Source: CAZIAK01 sp964537035 (GTDB taxonomy: Bacteria; Planctomycetota; B15-G4). From it: a DNA stretch of 64,000 nt. The translations under genes were made by a program, and so were the position numbers. Below are positions 29,067 through 38,281 of the stretch, piece after piece. The DNA lies in NCBI GenBank assembly GCA_964537035.1, contig CAZIAK010000029.1, forward strand, positions 1-64,000, in the 5' to 3' direction. Under the pieces are notes generated by a model. That model had not been told where the DNA came from. It ran no database searches and saw only the letters and a program-made list of their open reading frames with translations. Position 1 is the first letter of the stretch, and every line of letters begins with the position of its first letter.

Positions 29067-30911
29067 ATGCCCCGCACCTCCCCAGCCCTCATTGCGTTGC
29101 CCATCGCGCTGGCCTTGACCCTTCTGGCCACGGCAGGCGCCGCGCAGGAGGCTGACCGCCTCGACCTCGTCGACCACCTGGCCCGGCAAGAGCGCATCGC
29201 CCTGATCGGCGACCTGGGCTTCGCTCCGCTGCCGCCGGTCACCGCAAGCAGCCCTCGCGACTCGATCTTCTTCGCCGATCGGGTGCCGGTGACCCCCGAC
29301 ACCTCGGCCTACGGCGGGGTGCCTGACCCGGTGCTGCAAGATGGTTTCATCCCCAAGGGGCCGGGGGGGACGGGGACCAGCAAGGGCGAGGTGTTCCAGT
29401 ACATGCTGCCCTACAACTACGACCCGGACGGCGAGCCCATCCCCTTGCTCATCGCCTATCACGGGTTCGGGGCGTCGGCCAAGTCACCGGCGGCTCAGTC
29501 GATGCTTGATGAGGAGGCCAACCTGCGGGGCTGGGCCTACCTGTCGCCCACGGGGATCGACGATCAGCTGTTCGGCTCACCGGTCTCGCAGCAGAACACC
29601 GAGGCGGCGATCTCGTGGATGGTGGACCAGTTCGCCATCGACGCCGACCGTCTCTACATGGTGGGCTTCTCCATGGGCGCGGGGATCAGCGCCAACTTCA
29701 GCGCCCGCCACCGTGACCCGGACGGCGTGATGATCGCCGGCGTGGGCATGGTCGCTGGCGTGTCCGACTGGACCATGACCTACTTCGAAGGCAACCAGGC
29801 CACCAAGACCCTGCTCAAGAACCCGTTCAACTTCGGCGCCCATCCGAACCAGGTGCCGTTTCTGTACCAGCAGGCCAGCGGGCTGCACTTCGACAAGAAC
29901 ACCTACCCCGCCTTGCCGGGCACGCTGCTGCCAGAGCTGTCCATGGCCACGAACCTGGGCACCACGCCGGTGTTCCTCACCTGGGATTCTGGCGACACGG
30001 TCCCTGAGCCACTGGCCCAGAACCCGGTGCGCCAGCGGCTGCTGGAGAGCCTGGGCGGTCAGGTCGTGACCTCGGTGGTCAGCGGCACCCTTGGCGGGTT
30101 TCCGCCTCAGCCCATGCCCCACACCTGGGCCGTGCTTGACGTGGTCAGCCTCTGCGATTTCATGGATCCTCTGCGGGCCCAGCGGCGGCCCCCGACAGTG
30201 CGGGCGTTGCTCGATCAGAGCGGCACCGTGTCCCACGCCACGGTGACCCAGCGCGACGTCGGGGCCTTCTCCAGGTTTGCCAGTCATGGCCAGCACGGCC
30301 TGACACTCTTCGACGTGGAGAACGCCAGCCACATTGCGCTCGACGCCCGGGCCACGCCCCAGCTGCCCGTGACCCTGCAGGCAGGCAGCGCGGACACCGA
30401 CGGCTTTCGCCTGACGGTCTCTGGCTTTACCGATCGCCCCGCCTACATGGTGACAACAGCTGACGGTCGCCTGATTCATGACGTGGGTTCCGATCCGGTA
30501 GAGGAGGCACTCCTGGTCGACGTGGCCCCGGGCTCTTGGTTACGCGCCGAAATCCGCACCAGCCCAGGATGGACCGCCGATCTGCTCACCAGCCCGAACC
30601 CTGTCAAGGTCGGCCAAGTGACGCAGATCCAGGGCGCGGTGGTTGCCGGCACCGCCAGCGCGTGGCTGGTGATCGCCGCGAGCGACCAGCTGGTCACGCT
30701 CCCCGGCGGCCTCGAGATGACCGCACCGCCCAGCGCACCCAGCCTGTTCTTGCCCTTGCCCGTGGACGGCGCAGGGCTCATCGACCTCGACTTCGCCGTG
30801 CCCAGCGATCCCAACCTGATCGGCGCCCAGCTCTACCTGCAGCTCATCGCTCTTGGCGTAGCCGCCGCACCCAGCACCGTGAGCAACATGTGGATCGCGT
30901 CGTTCTTCTGA
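29067..30911 (+). CDS. Secreted alpha/beta-hydrolase (esterase/depolymerase-like)
   Basis: 614 residues with a signal peptide cut near GAAQ. The catalytic domain (about 85-370) has the oxyanion-hole strand LLIAYHGFGASAKSP and nucleophile elbow VGFSMGAG with Ser202. A downstream DSGDT segment and PMPHTW may supply Asp and His. It resembles PHB-depolymerase-type and feruloyl-esterase-type hydrolases. The C-terminal 230 residues are beta-rich and end in the surface-protein module (LFLPLPVDGAGLIDLDFAVP ... YLQLI). Likely an extracellular hydrolase of an ester polymer or side chain. It converges with the next gene, 18 bp away. Confidence 0.72.
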   Translation: MPRTSPALIALPIALALTLLATAGAAQEADRLDLVDHLARQERIALIGDLGFAPLPPVTASSPRDSIFFADRVPVTPDTSAYGGVPDPVLQDGFIPKGPGGTGTSKGEVFQYMLPYNYDPDGEPIPLLIAYHGFGASAKSPAAQSMLDEEANLRGWAYLSPTGIDDQLFGSPVSQQNTEAAISWMVDQFAIDADRLYMVGFSMGAGISANFSARHRDPDGVMIAGVGMVAGVSDWTMTYFEGNQATKTLLKNPFNFGAHPNQVPFLYQQASGLHFDKNTYPALPGTLLPELSMATNLGTTPVFLTWDSGDTVPEPLAQNPVRQRLLESLGGQVVTSVVSGTLGGFPPQPMPHTWAVLDVVSLCDFMDPLRAQRRPPTVRALLDQSGTVSHATVTQRDVGAFSRFASHGQHGLTLFDVENASHIALDARATPQLPVTLQAGSADTDGFRLTVSGFTDRPAYMVTTADGRLIHDVGSDPVEEALLVDVAPGSWLRAEIRTSPGWTADLLTSPNPVKVGQVTQIQGAVVAGTASAWLVIAASDQLVTLPGGLEMTAPPSAPSLFLPLPVDGAGLIDLDFAVPSDPNLIGAQLYLQLIALGVAAAPSTVSNMWIASFF

Positions 30912-30929
30912 GTGCGGCCGGTCGGTTGC

Positions 30930-32375
30930 CTACTTCAAGTACCCCAGCGCCCGGAGCATCTGCAGCTCTTCTTCGCTGAGCGGCCCCGTGTTCAGCGGGT
31001 CGCCGAGGAGCTTGCGCAGGACCTCGGCGTCTGCGCGCATCTCTGCAAGGCGCGCTTCCAGCATGGGGACCCACGGCGGCTGACCTGCGTCGTCGGTTGA
31101 CGCGCCCTTCAGCATGTCGCGAGCCTCGCCCGGATCGGTCGACAGGTCGTAGGCCATGCGCGGCGAGCTGTCCATGGTGATCAGCTTGCGATCATTCTCG
31201 ATGGCCACGTCGAAGAGCAGGGACTCGCCACCGGTGGCGAAGCGTGGCCGCGACGGAGCGGCCTCGGTCAAGGGCAGCAGGCTCTGGCCTTGCATGTGGG
31301 GCGGGGTGGGAAAGTCGAGCAGGTGCAGCAACGTGGGCGGCAGGTCGAGCTGGCTGATGGGGGTGGCGCTGCGATGTCCCAGGAGGTAGCCGGCAGGCGG
31401 CCTGATCATGAGCGGCACCGCGAGCTCGGTCTGGTGCACCTGGCGATGCTGAAACGTGCCGTGCTCCGCGAAGGCCTCGCCGTGATCGGCAGTCACCACC
31501 ACCCAAGCATTGTCGAGCCACCCTTCGGCATCGAGAGTGGCCAGGAGGCGTCCGACACCGGCGTCGACCCGATGGATGGCGCCGTCGTAAAGGTCGACCA
31601 GGTGCTGGATGTCGGCGGCGCCCAGCGTCTTCTTGTCTCTCCAGAAATCCTCCATCATGCGCGCCAGCTCTTGCCCCGACTCGTCAGCAGCGGCCTGTGA
31701 GAGGTGGTCCTGCAACGACTCTACCCGGCTGTTCAGGACACCGAGATAGCTCGGCGAGCTGAACAGGTCGTGCCCCTCGCCCGGCAGGTACGGCGCGTGC
31801 ACTCCATAGGTGTGGACGAACAAGAAGGTGGGCTCGCTGTCATCGGCTTCGCGGAGCCATCGCTGCACCCGGTCGAGCTTCTTCTCGAACCACTCGTAGC
31901 GCGAATCAAAGTGCTGGAAGCCCCGGTCGAAGCCTTCGTTCTCGCTCACATGCCCGCCATCGGCGAAAGCCGCCGTCACGTAGCCCTGCTCTTCCAGTAT
32001 CTCTGCAAGTAGCGGTGCCTGCGGCGCCTGGCTGTGGTGCACTTCGTTCTCGATGCCGTGCACCAGAGGCAGCACCCCGGTCATCATGGACATGTGCGAC
32101 GGCGCCGTGCTCGATGAACAGGACAACACGTCCTCGAAGAGCAGGCTCTGCTGGGCCAGGGCATCGAGATTTGGCGACGTCGTTCTCTCGTAGCCGTAAC
32201 AGCTCAGGTGGTCGGCGCGGAGCGTGTCGATCGAGATCAAGACCAGGTGGCTGCCTGGCCTCGGCGCCAGAGCGTCTGCGGGCCCGCAGCCCGTCGCGCC
32301 CAGGAACAAGACAGCGAGCGACGCCCAACGGGACAGCCGGGCTGGCCGTTTCAGCAAGGGCTGAGCGAGGGTCAT
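30930..32375 (-). CDS. Alkaline-phosphatase-superfamily ('sulfatase') lipoprotein
   Basis: 481 residues with lipobox LGATGCGP. Metal motifs are ISIDTLRADHLSCYGY and VTADHGEAFAEHG. The nucleophile position reads S-T-A-P-S, with Thr90 where formylglycine sulfatases have Cys or Ser, so sulfatase activity is doubtful. The protein ends LRALGYLK, like two other members in this window. Its ATG overlaps the stop of the amidase gene (ATGA), so amidase and hydrolase are coupled. A substrate in the periplasm or on the surface, such as a phosphoglycolipid or peptidoglycan-linked polymer, would fit but is inference. Confidence 0.82.
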   Translation of the reverse strand: MTLAQPLLKRPARLSRWASLAVLFLGATGCGPADALAPRPGSHLVLISIDTLRADHLSCYGYERTTSPNLDALAQQSLLFEDVLSCSSSTAPSHMSMMTGVLPLVHGIENEVHHSQAPQAPLLAEILEEQGYVTAAFADGGHVSENEGFDRGFQHFDSRYEWFEKKLDRVQRWLREADDSEPTFLFVHTYGVHAPYLPGEGHDLFSSPSYLGVLNSRVESLQDHLSQAAADESGQELARMMEDFWRDKKTLGAADIQHLVDLYDGAIHRVDAGVGRLLATLDAEGWLDNAWVVVTADHGEAFAEHGTFQHRQVHQTELAVPLMIRPPAGYLLGHRSATPISQLDLPPTLLHLLDFPTPPHMQGQSLLPLTEAAPSRPRFATGGESLLFDVAIENDRKLITMDSSPRMAYDLSTDPGEARDMLKGASTDDAGQPPWVPMLEARLAEMRADAEVLRKLLGDPLNTGPLSEEELQMLRALGYLK

Positions 32376-33985
32376 GGCAGGGGAAAGGCCGCGCCGTTGC
32401 TGAGTCGCATCGAACCCTGGTGCCCCACATAGGCCTGGCAGTGCAGGCTGACGCCGGGGAACGACGGCAGCAAGATGTCGAGGTGCAGGTTGCCACCGAC
32501 GGGGACTGTCGTCAGCGGCAGGATGGCCATGGTGGTGGGGTCGGGCCAGAGCACACCCTTGGCACCGACAGGCGTCAGCGGCAGGCCGGGCATGAAGGCG
32601 TAGAGCAGCCAGGCGAAGCTCCCCGTGTCACCCATGATGTCCATGTCCAGGTCGTTGCCTGAGACAGACACACTCATGGTTGGCAATGACGCGGGCATCA
32701 AGCCCAGGCTCTCCCACACATCGCCCGAGGTCACGGTCTCGCTGGCTTGCCCGGGAGCGAAGCCCGGAGCCGTGCCAGCGAATTGATAGCTGCCAGAACT
32801 CAGCGCGAACGAGTAGAAGCCGGCGGCGTTGGTGGTGGTGAACGTCCCGTCGGCCAGGGCCACCGTGCCGTTGGCGATGGGCGCGCCCGTCCCCACGGTG
32901 CCGTCATGAAGGATGCCCTTGAGCGTGCCCGCCGTCGGCCCGCCGCCCGGCTCGTAGGGAGCGAAGCCGTGGTGCGCCTGCATGGCGAAGAGGTGCGCGA
33001 GAGCCATGTCCTGCCGAGCCTGTGCGCTGCCCAGGAACGCCGCGTCGCCCGGGTTGGTGATGAAGCCCATCTCCGACAACGACGCAGGCATGGACGTGTT
33101 CACCAGCACGTAGAAGTTTGCCGTCTTGGTGCCCCGATCGGTGAGTCCCCAGGCGGCGATCATCTCGCCGTGGATCTTGTCCCGCAGCATGGCGGCGGTG
33201 GTGCCCTCGGCCCAGGCATAGGTCTCCGTGCCGTTGGCCTGGGGGTCGCTGAACGAGTTCGAGTGGATCGACACGAAGCTCGCCGCGCCGAAGCTGTTGG
33301 CCAGCGTGACCCGCTGTTGCAGCGAGACGAAGACGTCGCTGGAGCGGGTCAGCAGCACGTCCCAGTCGCCGCCGCCGCTGGTGTCCGCGCTGTCGTCGTC
33401 GAGCAGGTCGGCGAGGCGCAGGGCCACGTCGAGGTTGATGTCCTTCTCCAGCAGGCCGTTGCCCACGGCGCCGCTGTCGCTGCCACCATGGCCCGCGTCC
33501 ACGGCCACCTTGATCGCCACGGAGTTCTGAGCCTGGGTGGAGTCACGGGGAGCTTGCCAGTCCGGCAGCCCTTCTCCCTCGCGGGGGCTGCGTAGCTCGG
33601 TCTGGCCCGGGTCGAGCACCCACGTCGCCGAGCGCAGCAAGCGCCGCCCATCGTCTTGGCCTGCCTCCACGATCAGGCGACCGTCCGAGGTGAAGCGCGG
33701 GTAGGCTCCCGGGCGGATGGCCAGGAGAGGTCCGTTCGGGCCGAGCCAGCCCTTGATCACGAGGCCTGTGCCATCGCCGAGCCAGGCCGACGTGGTGCCG
33801 TCCGCTGATCGGGCGCAGAGCACGGTGGCAGCCGTTCGCGACGTGCCCAGGACTTCAGCGGGCGGGTCCGACCGCAGCTCGACGCTGGGGGGCGCCACCT
33901 GGGTGGGAGCGCCGGCGGGAAGCTCTTGGGCACCAGCCAGCCCGGCCAGCGCGACGGCCACGATCAGCGCACGGACGATTCCCAT
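32372..33985 (-). CDS. N-acetylmuramoyl-L-alanine amidase (Amidase_3), secreted
   Basis: 537 residues from the ATG at 33985, chosen because GAGAGG lies 6 bp upstream and the signal peptide follows at once (MGIVRALIVAVALAGLAG). An ATG at 34015 is an alternative. The zinc amidase domain has all ligands and the catalytic Glu: VAVDAGHGGSDSG, GLLEKDINLDVALRL, SIHSNSF and SLSEMGFI. It cleaves the amide between MurNAc and L-Ala of peptidoglycan. N-terminal to this is a beta-rich region; C-terminal are a carboxypeptidase-regulatory-like unit (LKGILHDGTVGTGAPIANG) and the surface module ending in LSNGAAFPLP. It is coupled to the downstream alkaline-phosphatase-superfamily gene. Confidence 0.87.
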   Translation of the reverse strand: MGIVRALIVAVALAGLAGAQELPAGAPTQVAPPSVELRSDPPAEVLGTSRTAATVLCARSADGTTSAWLGDGTGLVIKGWLGPNGPLLAIRPGAYPRFTSDGRLIVEAGQDDGRRLLRSATWVLDPGQTELRSPREGEGLPDWQAPRDSTQAQNSVAIKVAVDAGHGGSDSGAVGNGLLEKDINLDVALRLADLLDDDSADTSGGGDWDVLLTRSSDVFVSLQQRVTLANSFGAASFVSIHSNSFSDPQANGTETYAWAEGTTAAMLRDKIHGEMIAAWGLTDRGTKTANFYVLVNTSMPASLSEMGFITNPGDAAFLGSAQARQDMALAHLFAMQAHHGFAPYEPGGGPTAGTLKGILHDGTVGTGAPIANGTVALADGTFTTTNAAGFYSFALSSGSYQFAGTAPGFAPGQASETVTSGDVWESLGLMPASLPTMSVSVSGNDLDMDIMGDTGSFAWLLYAFMPGLPLTPVGAKGVLWPDPTTMAILPLTTVPVGGNLHLDILLPSFPGVSLHCQAYVGHQGSMRLSNGAAFPLP

Positions 33986-34178
33986 TCTGAGCCTCTCAGG
34001 GGTGTGGCGGCTCATGGTACCGCCAGGGCCCCAGACCGTCGCGGCAGATGTCCCCCGCTCGTCACCAGTCCGGGCTGGTCTCGCCTTGAGGGGACGGGCT
34101 AGACTCGCTCGCTTCCCATGAGTGGGTCGATGACCAGCCTTTGCTGCATCGGCCCTGCCCTGAGCGCGAGTTGCCGTC

Positions 34179-34877
34179 ATGTCGTCGTTGGCCGAAACCT
34201 CTGCCCACCGCTCCGACGACACACGCAAGCACCTTCCCGACCGGGCCTGGTACCGCTACGCCCAGGGACTGCTGCCCCCCGCTGCGGAGGCCGGGCGGTG
34301 GGTCGACATGGGCTGCGGGCAGGGCGAGTTTCTCGAGCTGAGTGCAGCCGACGGCCACGCCTCCATGGGCCTGGACTTCTGGGCCAGCAACGCCCAGGTG
34401 GTGGGCGAGGCGGGGCGTCCGGCGCTGGCGGCAGACCTGAACAAGGGCCTGCCCTTCCAGGATGACGCCCTCGATGGGGCCACACTGATCGAGGTCATCG
34501 AACACATCGTGCGGGCCGAAGACCTGGTGGCCGAGCTGGGCCGGGTGATCCGCCCGGGGGGCTGGCTGATCGTGACCACGCCGAACGTGGTGCACCTCAC
34601 CTATCGCATTCGCACGCTCACCGGTCACCCTCCCAAGCAGGAGGGCTACCACTACCGCTTCTTCACGCGCAAGACGCTCAAGGCCACCTTGGCCGCGGCG
34701 GGCTTCGAGATCGAGGGCTACGCGTCCTTCGGCAAGCAGGTCGTGCTGAGCAAGCTCGCCCGACTGGCAGGCAAGGGGGCGAAGTACAAGGTGCGCTACG
34801 TGGTCCCCCGCCCTCTGGAGCCCCTGCTGGCCCAGCACTTTGTCTGGCGCTTGCGTCGCAAGGAGACGGGCGCGTGA
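34179..34877 (+). CDS. SAM-dependent methyltransferase
   Basis: 232 residues. Class I Rossmann methyltransferase: motif I VDMGCGQGEFLEL near residue 43, acidic strand end GLDFW, motif II region LIEVIEHI, and motif III IRPGGWLIVTTPN. It resembles Methyltransf_11/23 proteins found near glycan and lipid loci. The substrate is unknown. It is divergent from the amidase gene. Its stop overlaps a GTG of the next frame, but that next gene probably starts 36 bp later. Confidence 0.82.
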   Translation: MSSLAETSAHRSDDTRKHLPDRAWYRYAQGLLPPAAEAGRWVDMGCGQGEFLELSAADGHASMGLDFWASNAQVVGEAGRPALAADLNKGLPFQDDALDGATLIEVIEHIVRAEDLVAELGRVIRPGGWLIVTTPNVVHLTYRIRTLTGHPPKQEGYHYRFFTRKTLKATLAAAGFEIEGYASFGKQVVLSKLARLAGKGAKYKVRYVVPRPLEPLLAQHFVWRLRRKETGA

Positions 34878-34912
34878 TCGCCAGTCCACATCAAATCAAA
34901 GGAGTTCGCTGC

Positions 34913-36166
34913 ATGGGTTCGTCGACGAATGAGCGTGAGGCGAAGGTCTTGAACGAGCAGCAGCTCACATTCAGAGGTCGTCGACCGTGGGTGGCAGCGT
35001 TGATGTCGGCGTTGATGTCGGCATGGATGTCGGCATGGATGCCTTGTCTCGCCCTGTCTCTCGCTGCAGGCCACGCTCTGGGTCAGGTCGATGAGACCGC
35101 TGAGTCGACCACAGGGTCCGCGTCGGCAGGTGCCGCTGCGGCCGAGGTCATGGCGGACGACACGGCGGCCGAAACCGTAGATCTGGCAGCGGGCTGGTCG
35201 GTGCATGTGGCCGCCGAGCTCGGCGAGAAGCTGGGCTGCGTGGCGGTGGGCGACGTCGACCCCACCTGGCCAGGCAACGAGATCGTGGCCTTGGGCGCCA
35301 GCGGCAGCGTGTACGTGATCTCGTACCACGACGGTGTCTGGACACACGAGCGCGCTGTGCAGCTGCCCGGCGAGATGATCCAGTGCTCCGTGGGCGATCT
35401 GTTGCCCGAGGTGGCAGGCCTTGAGATCGCCGTGGTGGGCATGGCTCGGGGCGGTGAGTCTGCGGGAGGCGAAGGCGCCGCCCATCTCATCTCTCGGGAC
35501 GGCTCGGGTTGGCGTGTCGAAGAGCTCTACCGATCGCCGGCGCTGTTGCACGCGGTGGTGGTGGGCGGCCTCGATCCCCGTCCTGGTCTCGACATCTTGG
35601 TGGCCGGTTTTGCCGAAGAAGCCGTGGCCCTGGTGCGCGGCGCCGAGGGCTGGGAGGCGCAAGACGGGGTCAGGCTCCCCGGCGCGGGCAAGTCAGCGGT
35701 GACCTACAAGGGTGGCGCGGCCATCGCCTGCACCGACGGCTCCGTGGTCAAGGTGCGGGGGACCAGCGCAGGTTGGGTGAGCAACGTGGTCGACCGTGAC
35801 GGCGCCGGCCGGGCGCGCATCGCCTGCGACGGCGAGCGGCTGCTGGTGGCCGGCGACGACGGCGCCCTGGTGCTCGTTGCCGGTGGCAGCTCAGGCTGGG
35901 TGTACAAGAGCAGCGACAAGCTGCGCGGCGCGGTGATGTCCCCCCTGGACAGCTTCAACGGATTTCCTTCCATGGCGACTGCGGGCTACGACGGCAACGT
36001 GGTGGTCATGCGCTACACCGCCGAGGGCATGCAGCCCGTGGTGGTCGCCACGGACAGCGACCGCCTGCACCACCTCACCGCAGGCGAGCTGCCCCTGCGC
36101 GCCGACGGCAACGTGCTGGTGACCTGCGGCTACTCAGGACGAGTGTTGGTGGTGACAGCGCCATAG
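34913..36166 (+). CDS. Secreted propeller-like protein
   Basis: 417 residues from the ATG at 34913, chosen over the GTG at 34874 because AAAGGAG lies 8 bp upstream. A long charged N-terminus precedes a signal segment containing a short tandem repeat. The rest holds repeated blades resembling FG-GAP/WD-type propellers (VAVGDVDPTWPGNEIVALGA; VVGGLDPRPGLDILVAGF; LTAGELPLRADGNVLVTCGY). No catalytic residues are visible. Likely periplasmic or extracellular. It converges on the Fe-S protein gene, with a large palindromic element between them. Confidence 0.68.
   Translation: MGSSTNEREAKVLNEQQLTFRGRRPWVAALMSALMSAWMSAWMPCLALSLAAGHALGQVDETAESTTGSASAGAAAAEVMADDTAAETVDLAAGWSVHVAAELGEKLGCVAVGDVDPTWPGNEIVALGASGSVYVISYHDGVWTHERAVQLPGEMIQCSVGDLLPEVAGLEIAVVGMARGGESAGGEGAAHLISRDGSGWRVEELYRSPALLHAVVVGGLDPRPGLDILVAGFAEEAVALVRGAEGWEAQDGVRLPGAGKSAVTYKGGAAIACTDGSVVKVRGTSAGWVSNVVDRDGAGRARIACDGERLLVAGDDGALVLVAGGSSGWVYKSSDKLRGAVMSPLDSFNGFPSMATAGYDGNVVVMRYTAEGMQPVVVATDSDRLHHLTAGELPLRADGNVLVTCGYSGRVLVVTAP
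35000..35041 (+). repeat. 12-bp tandem repeat inside a signal peptide
   Basis: About 3.5 copies of TTGATGTCGGCG/TTGATGTCGGCA/TGGATGTCGGCA encode the series MSAL-MSAW-MSAW-M in the export signal of the propeller protein (residues about 30-43). Copy-number change would lengthen or shorten the hydrophobic core in frame. Confidence 0.8.
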
Positions 36167-36188
36167 GTCGCTTGGTCTGCGATGTTCC

Positions 36189-36291
36189 GGGCGGCCCTGT
36201 TGCTCACCAAGGGGGGCCGTGGCGCTCAGACAACTCGGCTGCGCCTCGTGAACTCGCTCCAGACCCCCCTTGGTGAGCAACAGGGCCGCCC
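36189..36291. repeat. Long palindromic element, copy 1, between convergent genes
   Basis: A perfect 28-bp inverted repeat (36189-36216 with 36264-36291) encloses a 47-nt loop. It starts 22 bp after the stop of the propeller gene and ends 66 bp before the stop of the Fe-S gene on the other strand. A second copy with the same layout lies at 42762-42862. Likely roles are bidirectional terminator, mRNA 3'-end stabiliser or REP/MITE-like element. No T-tract flanks the stem. Confidence 0.9.
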
Positions 36292-36357
36292 TCCCCGTCG
36301 GAGGCACGGCGACCATGGCCCTGCACTGGTTTGTGCTTTGGGGGCTGGCGCTGCCCT

Positions 36358-37770
36358 CTAACTGGGGAAGCACTTGCCGAAGCGCACCAGCAAGCGCGGG
36401 TCGCCTGACAACCGTAGACGGCGGGTGAGCAAGGCGGAGACGAGCTTCTTTTCTCCCGCCAGGAAGCCCAACCACGTCTCTGTATCGGCTCGGACTCTGA
36501 GGTCGGGCTGACCCTGGTGGCCGTTGGTCACGGTCAGCTTGCCTTCATGGATGACGCAGGTCGCGTGGACAGGCTGGGTGGGATCCTCAGGAGGCTGGTC
36601 TGTGTTCGCGTTCAGGTGTCCGGGCTCGTAGAGACCCTCGTGAACGAAGGCGCCGCCGACCGCACCGGTGAAGGTGAAGTGGTAGCGGGCGCTCAGGCCG
36701 GTCGACTGGCCTGGCTGGAACACGAGCGGCAGCCCGTTGAGAAAACCCTGCAGCGTCCGGGGGCGCAGGCTGCCGTTGATCCTTCGGATCGTCTTGTGTG
36801 GGTAGGTCTTTTGCACGTGGGCTTCTGCGTCGGAGTCGGGGACCACGTAGATCGCTTCGGCCTTGTCCCTGAACGGCTTGACGATGCGCTGCACGAAGTC
36901 CTTGCGGTCGGCCAGGTAGTCGGCGATCAGGTCGTCGCCGGCGGGGCAGGCGGCCATGCAGTAGGCGGCCTTGTAGTTGGCGCCGTATGAGAGGCTCTGC
37001 CACATGGACGCGGACTCTGCGTCGGAAACCCGCTCGCGATAGTCGAAGCGGTCCTTCGCGTCGGCCACGTCTTCGACCCAGTCAGTGAAGCCGCCCATGA
37101 ACTCCCTGTAGTTGTGGGTGTAGCAGGCGGAGAAATCGAACTGTCCGTCGCTCTTGATCGCTCCCGTGGGGCAGGCGGCCACGCAGAGCTTGCAGGTCAT
37201 GCACGGGTCGCCGTCGAGGGGCTGGTCCTGGTCGTGCCGGACCACCTCGATGTCCGTGGCGATGGTGCCGAGCAGCACGAAGCTGCCGAAGCGGGGGTGG
37301 ATGACCAGGCGGTGGATGCCCATGCGTCCCAGCCCTGCAGCCTCGGCGACGGTCTTGTGCGAGATGACCCACAGGCGTCCGGGGAACTTCTCCATCTCCA
37401 TGGGAAAGCCCACGGGCGCGGACGCGGCTCGGTGCCCGGAGTCCTCGAGCTGCCTGACGACCCTGCGGTCCACGGCGCTCACGTCCTCGCCGGTCTCGTG
37501 AAACTCGTGGTTGGCGATGGACCGGGCGGGGGATCGAATGGGCTCGCGGCTCGTGCGGCACACGAAGGCCACCAGGCTCTTGGCCCAGGGGAAGGCTTCA
37601 AGGATGTGGGCCCGCTCGTCTGCGAGCTCTGGGCGATCAAGAGAGACCACGCCCACATCGTCGGCGCCCGCCTCCCGGGCCATGACGCGCAAGGCCTCGG
37701 CATCGAGGGCGGGTCGGACTGCCCCATTGGCCCGTGTGGCGGCCACTGCTGTGCTGGACGTGATGGTCAT
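36358..37770 (-). CDS. Ferredoxin-type [4Fe-4S] oxidoreductase with C-terminal SCP2-like domain
   Basis: 470 residues, cytoplasmic. The N-terminal 180 residues resemble the QueG/reductive-dehalogenase-type domain (AREAGADDVGVVSLDRPELADER; FPWAKSLVAFVC). Cluster ligands are CMTCKLCVAACP near 189 and a second set completed by YCMAACPAGD near 270. Residues about 355-460 look like a sterol-carrier (SCP2) domain (LTVTNGHQGQPDLRVRADTETW). It presumably reduces a hydrophobic organic substrate, which is unknown. A MarR-type gene lies 58 bp upstream, and a TGCATATACA operator-like site precedes the ATG. Confidence 0.75.
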   Translation of the reverse strand: MTITSSTAVAATRANGAVRPALDAEALRVMAREAGADDVGVVSLDRPELADERAHILEAFPWAKSLVAFVCRTSREPIRSPARSIANHEFHETGEDVSAVDRRVVRQLEDSGHRAASAPVGFPMEMEKFPGRLWVISHKTVAEAAGLGRMGIHRLVIHPRFGSFVLLGTIATDIEVVRHDQDQPLDGDPCMTCKLCVAACPTGAIKSDGQFDFSACYTHNYREFMGGFTDWVEDVADAKDRFDYRERVSDAESASMWQSLSYGANYKAAYCMAACPAGDDLIADYLADRKDFVQRIVKPFRDKAEAIYVVPDSDAEAHVQKTYPHKTIRRINGSLRPRTLQGFLNGLPLVFQPGQSTGLSARYHFTFTGAVGGAFVHEGLYEPGHLNANTDQPPEDPTQPVHATCVIHEGKLTVTNGHQGQPDLRVRADTETWLGFLAGEKKLVSALLTRRLRLSGDPRLLVRFGKCFPS

Positions 37771-37793
37771 GGTCTCGTCTCTGGGAGATTGAG

Positions 37794-37803
37794 TGCATAT
37801 ACA
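37794..37803. promoter_or_regulatory. Putative MarR operator upstream of the Fe-S gene
   Basis: TGCATATACA followed by ACAA lies 24 bp upstream of the Fe-S gene start. It matches, with one change, the perfect palindrome TGTATATACA upstream of the MarR gene. It stands out as AT-rich in GC-rich DNA. Position and identity suggest repression by the adjacent MarR protein. Confidence 0.65.
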
Positions 37804-37828
37804 ACAAATGGAGCAAAAAAAGAGAAAC

Positions 37829-38275
37829 TCAGCTGGCCGTGCGCAACCCGTCCACCGCGGAGTTCAGGCTGGCCACGGTCTCGGCGCCCAACAGCTTCCT
37901 GGTCGCTCTCTGGGCTCGACGCCAATCGGGGAGCAGCTGTTTCAGCAGGTTTCTGCCCTTGGCGGTGAGGGACAGATCGTGGCTGCGACCGTCGCCGTCT
38001 CCTCGCCCGATGGACAGCCAACCCTTCTCGACCATGCGGTCCACGTTGCGGCTCACGGTCGAGCGCTCCAGCAACAGCCGGGCGGCCAGGTCTTTGGGGC
38101 GAGTGGGTCCCATGCGCGAGACCGCCACCAGCACGTTCAGCTGGCTGGCCTTGAGGCCGTGGGGGCGCAGGACGTCGTCGTAGATCTTGGTCACCACCCG
38201 GTTGAGCATGCGCATGCGCACGAGGGTGCACTCGGCAGAGATGATCGCGGCGGGGTCCTTGGCTGCTCTGGGCAT
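37829..38275 (-). CDS. MarR-family transcriptional regulator
   Basis: 148 residues. Winged helix-turn-helix of the MarR family: LKASQLNVLVAVSRMGPTRP, recognition helix LLLERSTVSRNVDRMVEKGW, wing DGDGRSHDLSLTAKGRNLL. It binds DNA as a dimer and usually responds to phenolic or oxidant ligands. It lies directly upstream of, and codirectional with, the Fe-S protein, and both promoters carry the same palindromic site, which indicates autoregulation plus control of that enzyme. Confidence 0.87.
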   Translation of the reverse strand: MPRAAKDPAAIISAECTLVRMRMLNRVVTKIYDDVLRPHGLKASQLNVLVAVSRMGPTRPKDLAARLLLERSTVSRNVDRMVEKGWLSIGRGDGDGRSHDLSLTAKGRNLLKQLLPDWRRAQRATRKLLGAETVASLNSAVDGLRTAS

Positions 38276-38281
38276 GTGTGA

